Shown one piece after another: positions 31,943-41,387 of a DNA stretch of 58,219 bases (position 1 is the first letter of the stretch; each line of letters opens with the position of its first letter). The notes beneath the pieces were generated by a model. The model was not told the origin of the DNA. It searched no databases and was given only the letters and a program-made list of their open reading frames with translations. Position numbers and translations under genes: made by a program. The stretch comes from Flavobacteriales bacterium (GTDB lineage: Bacteria; Bacteroidota; Bacteroidia; Flavobacteriales_D; Sanyastnellaceae), in the NCBI GenBank assembly GCA_019694805.1, contig JAIBBG010000015.1, positions 1-58,219 of the forward strand, written 5' to 3'.

Positions 31943-33334
31943 TTAATTACATCCTCCTTCGGGATTGAGATCGAATCCGATCACCGTTGATTCTGCATTA
32001 GGAAATTGGATGGCCATTCCCGGACAATCGTATGGTGCATTGCGAATCACAATATTTTCTCCCATAGTTCCTCTGCGACGGAGTTGTTCAACATATTTTC
32101 CTTCACCAATGGTTTCAATGCGGTATTCGATACGTGCAGATTCAATGATGTCCTCTGCAGTTGTAGATCCTGGCAATTCACTGCCCGGACCATATGCACG
32201 AAGTCTTATGTCGTTCAAATCCTGAATTGCTGTCGGCAAATCACTACCAAGTTCACCCAATGCTTCGGCGCGAATGAGTTTGAGTTCTGTGAGGTGAATG
32301 ATAGGAACGCTATAGAGATTAGAGCTGTATACTTTGGTCAAAAATCCTCGGTTGTTTTCTGTTTCGATCCATGCCGCGATCCTCTGATCTGCAGGATTGA
32401 GATTGATGAAAGTTTGGAATTCATCACTTAACATCAATTCTGCAACGCCATTATTTTTCTTGTAATAACTCACAAATGTGCCACAACGACGATCCTGTGC
32501 TGTATCACTTCCAAGCAGATATAATTTGGAAACAGTGCCAAATACGGACTCGCTGATGGTATTCTCATTGTAAGTGATATCCGGATAGCGATTAAAATCA
32601 GAGATCAATGAAAACTGTCCTGAATTGATGACTTCGTTGCAATATGATTTAGCACTGCTGAAATCATTCATGAGAAAGTAAACATGAGCCAAAACACCTG
32701 CAGCTGCATATCGAGTGGCGTAAACACTATTCAATTCAGGAAGGTTGTCGTGGGCGAAGGTGAGGTCTTCGATCACAAAATCATAGACTTCTTTGACACT
32801 GGATCTTTGGAGCGGATCAGCAGCAGCTTCATCGCGGATAGGAACTCCAGGATGAGTATTCCCTGCAGTATAACCATATGGTTGTGCCCACAGTTTTACC
32901 GCTGACCAATGACAAAATCCACGGAGGAAACGGGCTTCTGCAATCAACCTGTTCTTATCAGTTTCTGAAAGATCACTGATTACATCAATGTTATCCAACA
33001 GTGTATTGCATCTCCAAATCACTGTATACAAATCCTGATATACCTTATTCGTAGTGTTATTGAAAAACGTTGTTTGTCTGGCATACACCGAACGGAGGTC
33101 GTTATTGGTGTTGGGTTGCTGCAAATTGTCTGAAAGCAATTCAGAGATGGATTGAATGCGACCATCATAAAGATTGGCCAACGCATCATAACAACTGTTC
33201 AACGTCTCCTGAGCGTCAGAAGCAGTATTGAACAAGTCTTCACGCAACGCACCTGTTGGAGGTTGATCCAGCCATTTTTTACATGAACTGAGTCCGAGAC
33301 TTGCCAGTAAAACCAGTGAGAGTATCTTTTTCAT
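31943..33334 (-). CDS. SusD/RagB family nutrient-binding outer-membrane lipoprotein
   Basis: 463-residue SusD homologue that forms the lid on the partner SusC channel and captures the oligosaccharide. The lipobox is LGLSSC, followed by KKWLDQPPTGALREDLFNTA, the invariant SusD start. TPR-like helices (LIAEARFLRGFCHWSAVKLW, the typical AExxFLRA position) and the C-terminal signature (RIEYRIETIGEGKYVEQLRR) confirm the family. The start at 33334 is fixed by the signal peptide; in-frame ATG 33346 adds four residues. It lies 18 nt after the susC-like gene, in the usual order. Neighbouring amylase points to a starch-like glucan as ligand. Confidence 0.93.
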   Translation of the reverse strand: MKKILSLVLLASLGLSSCKKWLDQPPTGALREDLFNTASDAQETLNSCYDALANLYDGRIQSISELLSDNLQQPNTNNDLRSVYARQTTFFNNTTNKVYQDLYTVIWRCNTLLDNIDVISDLSETDKNRLIAEARFLRGFCHWSAVKLWAQPYGYTAGNTHPGVPIRDEAAADPLQRSSVKEVYDFVIEDLTFAHDNLPELNSVYATRYAAAGVLAHVYFLMNDFSSAKSYCNEVINSGQFSLISDFNRYPDITYNENTISESVFGTVSKLYLLGSDTAQDRRCGTFVSYYKKNNGVAELMLSDEFQTFINLNPADQRIAAWIETENNRGFLTKVYSSNLYSVPIIHLTELKLIRAEALGELGSDLPTAIQDLNDIRLRAYGPGSELPGSTTAEDIIESARIEYRIETIGEGKYVEQLRRRGTMGENIVIRNAPYDCPGMAIQFPNAESTVIGFDLNPEGGCN

Positions 33335-33352
33335 TGTATGGTTCAAGAATGG

Positions 33353-36300
33353 TTAGAAATTGGCATTAAGGGTGATGTAATAACTTCTCTCCTGAGGAGG
33401 TGTCAGATAGGTAACATTAGGACTGAGGTTTCTGTCCTGTGCGTTTTCAAAATCACGCACGAGTTCTGGATCGAGCCCAGGGAAGTTGGTGATCACAAAA
33501 AGGTTGGATGCCGCAAGTGATACTGCAAGTCCACGGATGGCACTGCCTTCTTTCAATTTAAAATGATAAGACAGATTCACATTTTTCAATCGGAGATAAT
33601 CCGCTTTGAAAATGAACAAGGTCGTATTCCACCATGGATTACCTGTTTGCAATCCATAGGTGTTTTCATTCAATGTGAGTTTCGCGAATTGTGTATCAGA
33701 ATCTCCTGGAGCTCTCCAGCGATCAAATACATCCGTACGCATATTCCAATCGGTAACCACCCCCATTTGACGTTTACCCGATGAATCGAAAATTTTCGAT
33801 CCGAGGCTATACACCATAAAGAATGACAGGCCCCAGTTTTTGTAGTTGAACGTGTTGGTAAATCCACCGTACGCTTTTGGAATACCAGCACCAGCAAACT
33901 GTCGGTTGGTAAGATCATAAGTGTATGTGGTATCGCCATTCAAATCATAATACATCGGTCTGCCATTCTCCGGATCAATACCTGCAAACTGTACAAGGTA
34001 GAATGAACCAACAGGCTTACCAATTTGTACACGTGAATCGTTTGTACCACCGCTCAATGCATCTGGAGTAAACTCACCAATACTTACAACTTCATTGGTA
34101 TTTCGCGAAATATTGAGGTCTGTTGTCCACTGTAATTTTCTCTTAGGGTGAAGATTGTTAGAGTGGATGGTCAATTCAACACCTTGGTTTTTTATTTCAC
34201 CCGCATTAGCCCATACGTTGGTAAATCCAGTGCTGGTCTGCACGTTATACTGAAGAAGTACTTCGGTGGTCTTTTTCTGATAGACGCCAATGGTGGTGGT
34301 GATCCTATCGTTCAATAGACCAACTTCGAGTGCCGCATCAAGAACCCTTGAATTTTCCCACTGAAGATTTGGATTGCCCAATTGTGTTTGATATCTGTAT
34401 GGAAGACCATTGTATCCACCTGAGCTCAATGACCATTTTTCATATTGTGCATCCCTTGGGATATCTGCATTTCCAGTAATACCCCATGAAGCACGCAATT
34501 TGAGGAAGTTTACTTTTTTAATTCCTTTCATGAACGATTCCTCACTCATGATCCAACCAACAGATGCTGAAGGGAAATTACCCCATTTGGATTCCGTTCC
34601 GAATTTTGAAGACGCATCAGCACGATTCACCACCTGCACGTAGTAACGATCTTTGATCGAATAATTGAATCGGGCAAACACACTGGTAAACGTCATCGCT
34701 TCTTCGAATGAGTTGCCATATTGTGCCGTTACGGTATCATCTTCAATTTCACTTGCCGTAGGCAGATCAGTGAGAAGAGGATATTTGATTTGTGAATATC
34801 CGCGTGTTGTTGACTTCTGAATTTCACTACCCACCATGAGGCTTACGTGATGATCTTCTTTGTAAGTTCTGTTGTAGTTGATGGTTCCGTTAGAATTCCA
34901 GTTGGTGACCCAATTCGGAAATTTTTCTGCATAGTTCTGTGTCTGGCCGGTATTGATACCTTCAGGAAGAAATTTCATTTCTGACTGATCCATGTAATCA
35001 AGTGACGCGGTTCCTCGAAGCGACCAATACTTATTGATCACATAGGTGAGAGCATGATTGGTGATCACACGTTTGTCCACATTCACCCATTTTCTCAAAT
35101 CACGATAAGCAACGGGATTGGAGTTTCCGCCATTCCACATATAATAATCGCCGGTGGAATCATACACAGGGAAATAGGGGAGAGCAGTTGACATGGCTTC
35201 ACCGATACCACCGCTCCATGCTGCATCAACGCGGTGATTGACGCTGTTGGTATATGAACCACCTGCAGAATAAGCCAGTTTATCACTCACTTGCCAGTCA
35301 ACATTCAAACGCGCTGTATTTCTAATAAATCTGTTGCCAATGATGTATGAGCCATTGTCTTCATTACCCAAGCCAGCATACATCTTGAAGTTTTTCATGA
35401 CATAGCCGACACCAACATTGTATGATTGTTTGATTCCGATTCCAGTAAGTTCATCAAACCAATTGGTATTGGTTTTCATTGCTTCTTTGTATTTGGCTTC
35501 GCGAACTGAAGGAAGATCGGAAGCAACAGAAAGACCCGGCAGATAGGTATAGCCAGTACCGCCGTCGTTTTCCCATGCTTCTTGTCTCACAGCAAGATAT
35601 TCTTCTGTGGTCATCATATTAGGTTTGGAAGCTGCAGTAGATGTTCCCACACGTACAGAAAGGTCAACACTCAAACCTTTTTGTTTACCTCTTTTGGTGG
35701 TGATGAGTACAACACCATTGGCACCTCTTGAACCATAGATACCGGTAGCTGCTGCGTCTTTCAACACTTCAATGCTTTCGATATCATTCGGATTGAGAAA
35801 GGTGAGTGGATTGTTGTTCATCGCTCCTGAATTCCCACGAAGGAATGGACTTTGTGTCACTGGAATTCCATCTACCACATAAAGCGGATCACCTCCGGCA
35901 GAAATGGAACTGATGCCTCGGATGCGAACCAATGATCCTGAACCCGCAAGCCCCGAACCTTGAGATACCTGAATACCTGCACCTTTCCCTTGAAGCGCTG
36001 CTTCAAAACTTGGAACTGGAACCTTGGTCATTTCTTTACCATCAATCTTGGTGATGGAACCGGTGACGTCTCTTTTTCTTTGAACGCCGTATCCAACAAC
36101 CACTACTTCTTCAGTGAGTTTGATGTCATTTTCCAACTTCACATCGAGTTCCAATACCTGACCAGCTTCCAATTTGATTTCCTTCGTTTGGGTAACATAG
36201 CCAATGAGGATAAATTCAATGGTATGGGTTCCAGGTATAAGAGATAGAGAATAGGCTCCGTCAATATTTGTTGAGGCTCCTACGCCGCTTACCTGATCTT

Positions 36301-36427
36301 TCACCACCACGCCGGGCAATGACTGATTGGTTTCGTCATATACCGTTCCCTTCACAGTCTGTGCCTGAGCCAGCTGTGTACTCCATGCAATACATAAGAT
36401 GGTAATTGCAGTGTAAAGTCTTTTCAT
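33353..36427 (-). CDS. SusC/RagA family TonB-linked outer-membrane transporter
   Basis: 1024-residue SusC-type transporter. A signal peptide (MKRLYTAITILCIAWSTQLAQAQ) precedes the carboxypeptidase-regulatory-like domain (TVKGTVYDETNQSLPGVVVKD). The family box EEVVVVGYGVQRKRDVTGSI and the plug signatures YVVDGIPV, IESIEVLKDAAATGIYGSRG and ANGVVLITTKRGK follow. Then comes a barrel ending ITLNANF with terminal Phe. With the SusD partner it imports oligosaccharides across the outer membrane. The start ATG 36427 matches the signal peptide; a TTG at 36433 is less likely. It is first in a four-gene operon with a consensus promoter and an upstream operator-like inverted repeat. Confidence 0.94.
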   Translation of the reverse strand: MKRLYTAITILCIAWSTQLAQAQTVKGTVYDETNQSLPGVVVKDQVSGVGASTNIDGAYSLSLIPGTHTIEFILIGYVTQTKEIKLEAGQVLELDVKLENDIKLTEEVVVVGYGVQRKRDVTGSITKIDGKEMTKVPVPSFEAALQGKGAGIQVSQGSGLAGSGSLVRIRGISSISAGGDPLYVVDGIPVTQSPFLRGNSGAMNNNPLTFLNPNDIESIEVLKDAAATGIYGSRGANGVVLITTKRGKQKGLSVDLSVRVGTSTAASKPNMMTTEEYLAVRQEAWENDGGTGYTYLPGLSVASDLPSVREAKYKEAMKTNTNWFDELTGIGIKQSYNVGVGYVMKNFKMYAGLGNEDNGSYIIGNRFIRNTARLNVDWQVSDKLAYSAGGSYTNSVNHRVDAAWSGGIGEAMSTALPYFPVYDSTGDYYMWNGGNSNPVAYRDLRKWVNVDKRVITNHALTYVINKYWSLRGTASLDYMDQSEMKFLPEGINTGQTQNYAEKFPNWVTNWNSNGTINYNRTYKEDHHVSLMVGSEIQKSTTRGYSQIKYPLLTDLPTASEIEDDTVTAQYGNSFEEAMTFTSVFARFNYSIKDRYYVQVVNRADASSKFGTESKWGNFPSASVGWIMSEESFMKGIKKVNFLKLRASWGITGNADIPRDAQYEKWSLSSGGYNGLPYRYQTQLGNPNLQWENSRVLDAALEVGLLNDRITTTIGVYQKKTTEVLLQYNVQTSTGFTNVWANAGEIKNQGVELTIHSNNLHPKRKLQWTTDLNISRNTNEVVSIGEFTPDALSGGTNDSRVQIGKPVGSFYLVQFAGIDPENGRPMYYDLNGDTTYTYDLTNRQFAGAGIPKAYGGFTNTFNYKNWGLSFFMVYSLGSKIFDSSGKRQMGVVTDWNMRTDVFDRWRAPGDSDTQFAKLTLNENTYGLQTGNPWWNTTLFIFKADYLRLKNVNLSYHFKLKEGSAIRGLAVSLAASNLFVITNFPGLDPELVRDFENAQDRNLSPNVTYLTPPQERSYYITLNANF

Positions 36428-36472
36428 GAGCAAGTAGTTCGTTTAGGTCTTTTCGGGGTTAAACAACGGTGT

Positions 36473-36480
36473 CAAACATA
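36473..36480 (-). promoter_or_regulatory. -7 promoter box of the susC operon
   Basis: Minus-strand TATGTTTG, 45 bp upstream of the susC-like ATG. A TTTA inside the operator (36502-36505) sits at -33 distance. Confidence 0.65.
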
Positions 36481-36497
36481 ACATAAAAATGTACATA

Positions 36498-36514
36498 AGT
36501 GTAAATTGGACACT
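36498..36514. promoter_or_regulatory. Operator-like inverted repeat upstream of susC
   Basis: AGTGT-aaattgg-ACACT. The same inverted repeat with the same 7-bp spacing, and 16 of 20 identical bases in the wider context, lies before the amylase gene at 39435-39451. It covers the -33 region of the susC promoter. Confidence 0.65.
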
Positions 36515-36520
36515 AACTTC

Positions 36521-36556
36521 GTTGCTACTCCGGATTGACACTTCCGGAGTAGCGAC
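36521..36556 (-). terminator. Hairpin after the amylase gene
   Basis: GTTGCTACTCCGGA/TCCGGAGTAGCGAC, a 14-bp stem with one wobble and an 8-nt loop. It begins 10 bp past the amylase stop. No T run follows, so it may stabilise the mRNA end instead. Confidence 0.6.
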
Positions 36557-36565
36557 GAAATCGGT

Positions 36566-39400
36566 CTATTTTTCGATGATCACAGGTTGCGTTCTGCTGC
36601 GTTCGCCATCGGTGATTCTGATAAAATAGGTTCCCGCTGGAATTTGTTCAATATTCAGTTCCATGATTTGACGGCCTGTGCCAACATTTTTTTCTTCAAA
36701 AACACAAATGAGTGCACCTGTTATGTCAAGAAGTTGCACGCTGATTTTTCCAGGTGTTTCTTGCTCGAAACCAAGTGAAATTCTATCGCGGGCTGGATTA
36801 GGATATGCAAACAAGTCGAGGTTAAAATGACTCATGATTTCATCTACCTGAACGGTTGTATCAGGAGCTTCCATGGGCTGATCGAAATAGAGGTGATATT
36901 CTCCGGGTTGGAAATTGAATGATGAATTCACATCAGTAACTTCTAAAGGATTTCCTGTAAAATAATCATACCATGTTCCGCTGTGCTGAAAACCAGGAAC
37001 CATATTGATGCTTATCACATTGAAGTTGCCGACAATGGTACAATTCAATGGCGAGCTATTGAGATGGATGCGTTTGCCCATACCACCGAGATCTGTATCG
37101 AAGTTGGTGGTTGAAAAGAGTGGTTCATTCTTTTTCAATTGGTTCAATGCACTCACTACCTGATAGACTTTATATCGTTCAACCATCTCAAAGTAATTCC
37201 ACATCACCGGCTTGGCGTACGTGCGGCAATTGGCATTGATAGAACCATCCTGACAATAGTTGATGGAATAATCGTATCCGAGTTCACCAAATTGCCAAAT
37301 CATTTTTGGTCCGGGAATAGGAATCAGAAACGCATGTGCAAGTTCTTGTCGATCAAGTGCTGTATTCAGATTTTGAATGTTGTAAGAACCAGCGCTATTG
37401 CCAAAGTTGATGTTTTTGTACATCAAACGTTCTTCATCATGGCTTTCTGCATAAGTCACCAAATGAGGATCACTCCAACCACGGTTGGTATAAACTCCCC
37501 AACTTAAATTGCTGTCTGTGCTATAGCCCATACTCGCTTGTTCGTATTGGGTTGTGAGTTTGCCCCAGAGCATCATGCCATCATTCGATAGGATGGTTTC
37601 TTCCGAATTGTCGGCCAAATGCTCGAGAATAAGATAACAACCAGGTTCAACTGACAACATGTGATCATGATAGTCATTCAGAATCGCAATTCGGCTATTG
37701 TCTTGCGCAGACCATGCTGAGATGTTTCCTAAAGTATTGTTTTGTGTAAATCCTTTGGATAGGTCGAATCGAAAACCATCCATATGATATTCTTCAAGCC
37801 AATATTCCAATACTCTTTTGCAGAATGCTCTTGTTTTCGGGCTTTCATGGTTAAAGTCGTAACCAACGTTGAAATCGTGTTTCGGAATTTCATTGAACCA
37901 TGGACTTTCTGCGGTCGGCTGTCCATAATCGCCGGCATCAGGATTGAAATACATCCTGACCATGGGATTTTGTCCGAACGAGTGGTTCAATGCAATGTCT
38001 TGAATCACCGCGATACCTCTGTTATGACATTCATTGATGAATGCTTTCAACGCGTTTTTACTACCGTATGCTTTGTCGGCTGCGAAATAGAACGACGGAT
38101 TGTATCCCCAACTGTCATTGCCTTCAAACTCATTGATCGGCATAAGTTCGATAGCCGTCACCCCGAGGTTCTCCAAATAATCGAGTGAATCCGTCAAGGT
38201 GGCATAACTGCGATCATCAAGGAAATCACGAACGAGAAGTTCATACACCACGAGCCTTTCTTGAGGTGGTCTTACAAATGATGCATCAGTCCAATTGAAA
38301 GTTGGTTGATTGATTTGAAAAGTGGAAACGGCCTGTGATGTGAGACATCCGGGATATTCGGGTAGATTCGGATAAGTGCTTTCCGGAATCCAGCCATCAT
38401 TCCATGGATCCAGGATAATTTCAGAATATACATCTGCAACACGCATGTCTTCGGCATCGATGCTGTATTGAAATCTATACAGTGTATTCGGATCAAGTCC
38501 TGTGATATCGAGCCAATAGGTTGCGCCATCAGGAGTGCGATTCATGAGGTAGTTCGCATCAAATTGCCAATTATTGAAGTCTCCTATCACATAAACAAAA
38601 TCTTTGTTAGGTGCATATAGTTGCAAACGAACAGTAGAATTGTCCACATAGTTGATTCCATCTAAAGTCCCGGCAGGAGAGGCGAGAACAGTAGGTTCCG
38701 GATTGATGTTGATGAGCACATTCTCTGTGATTTCTTCTGAGCCATTGTTCGCAGTGAGCAATACATTGTATCCACCATTGACAGTTTCACTGAAATCGTA
38801 ATCGAGTTCCGTTGCATTCGAGGCCGTTGCCACCACATTGCCATTTACTGTAATCGTCAATTCAGAGGGTTCTGACGCAGCGCAATGAACAGGAATCACT
38901 TCGCCCGATGATGCAATCACCACCTGTTGCCAGGGTTGCTGTATGCCGGCATGGTAACTGTCATCGTACAATTCAAGGTAGATATCACTTCCATCGGAAT
39001 TTTTTCCTTCAAAAGAGCCCGTTTGATTTCTAAAAACAAACATCAGACGACCCACATCTGTACCAATAGGATATCCATAAAAGGTCTGTGGTTGGATCAC
39101 AATTTTATGGAGTCCGCCCCCAAGCGGAGTCATCACCACTTCAGGATCGGCGGTGCCCCAATTACCCTGTACATATTGCCAGTTGTTCACGCAATTGTCT
39201 TCGTCAGTCTGTGTGACAATTCCTGTATGGGCATAAATCGGGATGGTATTTAAGGGGATGCCGGCATTGCCCGTTGTCACATTGTAGTAAACCGTGATCT
39301 CATCATTTGCAGTCGGGAATTCAGGATCACTGGAAAGGATTTGGGCCTGTCCGATCAAACTTACGAGTGAAAACAATAGAAGCGTAGAGCGTTTTTTCAT
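36566..39400 (-). CDS. Secreted GH13 alpha-amylase with T9SS tail
   Basis: 944-residue secreted glycoside hydrolase. Signal peptide (MKKRSTLLLFSLVSLIGQAQ), then a DUF4961-like domain (about 20-160), a starch-binding/E-set module (FVYVIGDFNNWQFDANYLM...FQYSIDAEDMRVADVYS) and the GH13 barrel from about 395. The catalytic residues are nucleophile Asp546 (GFRFDLSKG), acid/base Glu593 (LILEHLAD) and stabiliser Asp654 (ESHDEER, where most GH13 have NHD). The C-terminus (YPNPARDRISLGF...IPAGTYFIRI...RTQPVIIEK) is a type A T9SS sorting domain, so the enzyme is exported by T9SS and probably held on the surface. It would cut starch or glycogen into pieces for the SusCD pair. Regulated through the operator at 39435-39451. 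Confidence 0.92.
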   Translation of the reverse strand: MKKRSTLLLFSLVSLIGQAQILSSDPEFPTANDEITVYYNVTTGNAGIPLNTIPIYAHTGIVTQTDEDNCVNNWQYVQGNWGTADPEVVMTPLGGGLHKIVIQPQTFYGYPIGTDVGRLMFVFRNQTGSFEGKNSDGSDIYLELYDDSYHAGIQQPWQQVVIASSGEVIPVHCAASEPSELTITVNGNVVATASNATELDYDFSETVNGGYNVLLTANNGSEEITENVLININPEPTVLASPAGTLDGINYVDNSTVRLQLYAPNKDFVYVIGDFNNWQFDANYLMNRTPDGATYWLDITGLDPNTLYRFQYSIDAEDMRVADVYSEIILDPWNDGWIPESTYPNLPEYPGCLTSQAVSTFQINQPTFNWTDASFVRPPQERLVVYELLVRDFLDDRSYATLTDSLDYLENLGVTAIELMPINEFEGNDSWGYNPSFYFAADKAYGSKNALKAFINECHNRGIAVIQDIALNHSFGQNPMVRMYFNPDAGDYGQPTAESPWFNEIPKHDFNVGYDFNHESPKTRAFCKRVLEYWLEEYHMDGFRFDLSKGFTQNNTLGNISAWSAQDNSRIAILNDYHDHMLSVEPGCYLILEHLADNSEETILSNDGMMLWGKLTTQYEQASMGYSTDSNLSWGVYTNRGWSDPHLVTYAESHDEERLMYKNINFGNSAGSYNIQNLNTALDRQELAHAFLIPIPGPKMIWQFGELGYDYSINYCQDGSINANCRTYAKPVMWNYFEMVERYKVYQVVSALNQLKKNEPLFSTTNFDTDLGGMGKRIHLNSSPLNCTIVGNFNVISINMVPGFQHSGTWYDYFTGNPLEVTDVNSSFNFQPGEYHLYFDQPMEAPDTTVQVDEIMSHFNLDLFAYPNPARDRISLGFEQETPGKISVQLLDITGALICVFEEKNVGTGRQIMELNIEQIPAGTYFIRITDGERSRTQPVIIEK

Positions 39401-39421
39401 GTAGAATGGAATGTTTCGTGC

Positions 39422-39429
39422 CAAATGTA
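39422..39429 (-). promoter_or_regulatory. -7 promoter box of the amylase gene
   Basis: Minus-strand TACATTTG, 21 bp upstream of the ATG. The operator-like repeat begins 5 bp further upstream. Confidence 0.68.
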
Positions 39430-39434
39430 AAGAA

Positions 39435-39451
39435 AGTGTCATTTGTACACT
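39435..39451. promoter_or_regulatory. Operator-like inverted repeat upstream of the amylase gene
   Basis: AGTGT-catttgt-ACACT, partner of 36498-36514. It occupies the -33 region of the amylase promoter, a position suited to repression or activator contact. Confidence 0.65.
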
Positions 39452-39673
39452 TATCAGAAGAGCTATTTTAACCGTTAATATTTTTCCAACCCTGTATTGC
39501 AAGTTAGTCGTCCTTCCAAAATTAAGAAAAGCCTGCCTTAGACAACATCATCATGTTCACCTGGCGCTATTCCTACGACAATTTGGTAGTGAATCGGAGA
39601 TTTCTCCTGATTTCTTTCATCCTCACTTTTATTTATCGCAATGGTCACGCATATTTGCCACAAACCCCATCAC

Positions 39674-40549
39674 ATGATCCTTTTGGACGGCGCTGCAACA
39701 GCGAAAAGCATCAAATTAGAAATCGCTTCTGAAGTTGAAGCGTTGAAAAAGGCAGGCAAAAAAATTCCTCACCTCGCGGCAGTGCTGGTAGGAGAGGATG
39801 GAGCTAGCATGACTTATGTCGGTTCTAAGGTGAAATCTTGCGAAGAAGTGGGGTTTGCATCCACGCTCATTACCCGTCCTGCAAGCACAACTGAAAGTGA
39901 ATTGCTGGAAATTGTTCGACAACTCAACAACGATCCGGATATCGACGGATACATCCTGCAATTGCCTTTACCCAAACACATCGATGAACACAAAGTTTTA
40001 CTTGCCATAGATCCGGAAAAAGACGTGGATGGTTTTCATCCTGTCAATGTAGGGCGCATGATGTTAAATCTACCCTGCTATTTGCCTGCGACACCTGCCG
40101 GTATTATTGAATTGCTCAGGAGATATCAGGTGCCTACGGAAGGAAAACATGTGGTGGTTATTGGTCGATCACATATTGTTGGTTTACCAGTTTCCATATT
40201 GCTGCAGCGCAATGCGAATCCTGGAAACTGTACAGTAACCATCGCTCATAGCCGCACCAACGACCTGAAATCACTCTGCGCTTCTGCGGATATCATCATT
40301 GCTGCTTTGGGAAAACCTGAATTTGTCACTGGTGATATGGTAAAAGATGGAGCAGTGGTGGTGGATGTGGGTATTACCAGGGTCCCTGATCCTTCGAAAA
40401 AGTCAGGATTTAGGATCGCTGGTGACGTCAATTTCGCTCAAGTGGCAGAAAAATGCTCATATATCACTCCTGTTCCGGGAGGAGTTGGACCCATGACCAT
40501 TGTTTCATTGCTTATGAATACGCTTTCGGCGGTAAAAAAACACCGTTAG
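39674..40549 (+). CDS. folD: Bifunctional methylenetetrahydrofolate dehydrogenase/cyclohydrolase FolD
   Basis: FolD interconverts 5,10-methylene-THF and 10-formyl-THF in one-carbon metabolism; cytoplasmic. The 291-residue product shows [16 protein letters not shown] with the catalytic Tyr-x-x-x-Lys, [30 protein letters not shown], the NADP site [15 protein letters not shown] and the C-terminal signature [11 protein letters not shown]. The start at 39674 (MILLDG) is the family start; the frame opens at 39641 but adds a non-conserved leader. The box CATATTTG (39650-39657) lies just upstream, one base off consensus. It is divergent from the amylase gene, with 220 bp between. Confidence 0.95.
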   Translation: MILLDGAATAKSIKLEIASEVEALKKAGKKIPHLAAVLVGEDGASMTYVGSKVKSCEEVGFASTLITRPASTTESELLEIVRQLNNDPDIDGYILQLPLPKHIDEHKVLLAIDPEKDVDGFHPVNVGRMMLNLPCYLPATPAGIIELLRRYQVPTEGKHVVVIGRSHIVGLPVSILLQRNANPGNCTVTIAHSRTNDLKSLCASADIIIAALGKPEFVTGDMVKDGAVVVDVGITRVPDPSKKSGFRIAGDVNFAQVAEKCSYITPVPGGVGPMTIVSLLMNTLSAVKKHR

Positions 40550-40652
40550 GCTAATTGTACTGTTTGGAGTGAAACCAGGCGACGGCTTGAACGATATAAA
40601 TAGGTAAACCGCACAGGGAAAGCGGAAATTTTTAACCTAAAACACTATCGTC

Positions 40653-40742
40653 ATGCTGGAAAAACTCAACATCGTTACCCTGAAAAAATGGCTTTTTGTA
40701 TCCATGTCTTTGATTTCAACCTGGCTTTTGTTCAAGCCTTGA
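40653..40742 (+). CDS. Possible 29-residue membrane peptide
   Basis: A very short frame, ATG to TGA, encoding MLEKLNIVTLKKWLFVSMSL then ISTWLLFKP. It is one charged N-terminal helix followed by a single hydrophobic segment of about 16 residues. The A-rich region upstream (aacctaaaacactatcgtc) is of the type seen before other starts in this genome. No homologue is known to me, and a frame this short can occur by chance. It is followed by a hairpin and the gene at 40806. Confidence 0.4.
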   Translation: MLEKLNIVTLKKWLFVSMSLISTWLLFKP

Positions 40743-40794
40743 GAAATTGATAGGTTCACATACTTCCCAGGGCTTTTTACCGTTGGTAAAAAAA

Positions 40795-40800
40795 AGGAGG
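40795..40800 (+). promoter_or_regulatory. Strong Shine-Dalgarno sequence, unusual here
   Basis: AGGAGG, 5 nt before the ATG at 40806. It is preceded by the hairpin TTTTTACC-gtt-GGTAAAAA (40774-40792) that almost touches it. Perfect SD sequences are otherwise absent from gene starts in the window. Confidence 0.55.
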
Positions 40801-40805
40801 GAAAA

Positions 40806-41033
40806 ATGAAACCTGACAGCGAACAGTCCGTAACAGTGGTTAACTTAAACAAACATTTCCGTACTAAAAACCTAACTCAGATGAATCCGCTTCACGACTG
40901 GAAACACGTTGTATTACAACGACTCATTATCGTCTTCCTCGGTCTGCTCACCCTGGGCGTCGTATTTCAATCTTGCAAAACAAATCATGCTTCGTGCGCA
41001 GCTTACGATAAAGTAGAAGTGCCGCAGCAATAA
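40806..41033 (+). CDS. Small membrane protein or lipoprotein
   Basis: 75-residue product if translation starts at the ATG behind the AGGAGG. An internal ATG at 40881 would give 50 residues with a typical lipoprotein signal: MNPLHDWKHVVLQRLIIVFL, then GLLTLGVVFQSC, after which KTNHASCAAYDKVEVPQQ would be the mature peptide. The lipobox FQSC favours the shorter form; the perfect ribosome site favours the longer, which would be a single-pass protein with a cytosolic N-terminus. Function unknown; tiny lipoproteins with a second cysteine of this kind occur in Bacteroidota. A clear terminator follows. Confidence 0.65.
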   Translation: MKPDSEQSVTVVNLNKHFRTKNLTQMNPLHDWKHVVLQRLIIVFLGLLTLGVVFQSCKTNHASCAAYDKVEVPQQ

Positions 41034-41057
41034 ACAAACACAACATAAAATAACTTG

Positions 41058-41083
41058 AAAAGGCAGCCTTTGGCTGCTTTTTT
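41058..41083 (+). terminator. Terminator after the small lipoprotein gene
   Basis: aaaaGGCAGCC-ttt-GGCTGCttttttc. Both A and T flanks extend the pairing. Confidence 0.85.
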
Positions 41084-41387
41084 CTTTGGTAGTCAACTCA
41101 TCATGCTCAATGGCGTGGTTGCTTCGAACGCTATTCCACCCGGTGTCAAAATATTTGAATGGTGGTATCCATCATTTCATAGTCTATATTTGCTTTCAAC
41201 CTTAATGAACGCTCATTAGCTGTGTATCTCCGGATCAACACCTGATCATGCTCATTTCTTGAATAGTGGTTAACGAAAACAAGTTGACCAATCCAGCTGG
41301 AACTTTTGTCACCGGCTCATTCTGGAAACAGCATGTCATTTGTTGTAGGATTTCATTTCGTATGAGTAACTACACTGATTGATCACG
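41084..41387 (+). other. Upstream region of the ASPIC/FG-GAP gene
   Basis: About 300 bp without a gene. It holds an exact -7 box TATATTTG (41185-41192), implying a leader of about 190 nt before the ATG at 41388. A small inverted repeat ATGA-acgc-TCAT lies just downstream of the box. Confidence 0.55.

Noticed and set aside
40653..41033. Toxin-antitoxin pair of two small frames
   Set aside because: Both products look like membrane or lipoprotein peptides; there is no antitoxin-like soluble partner.
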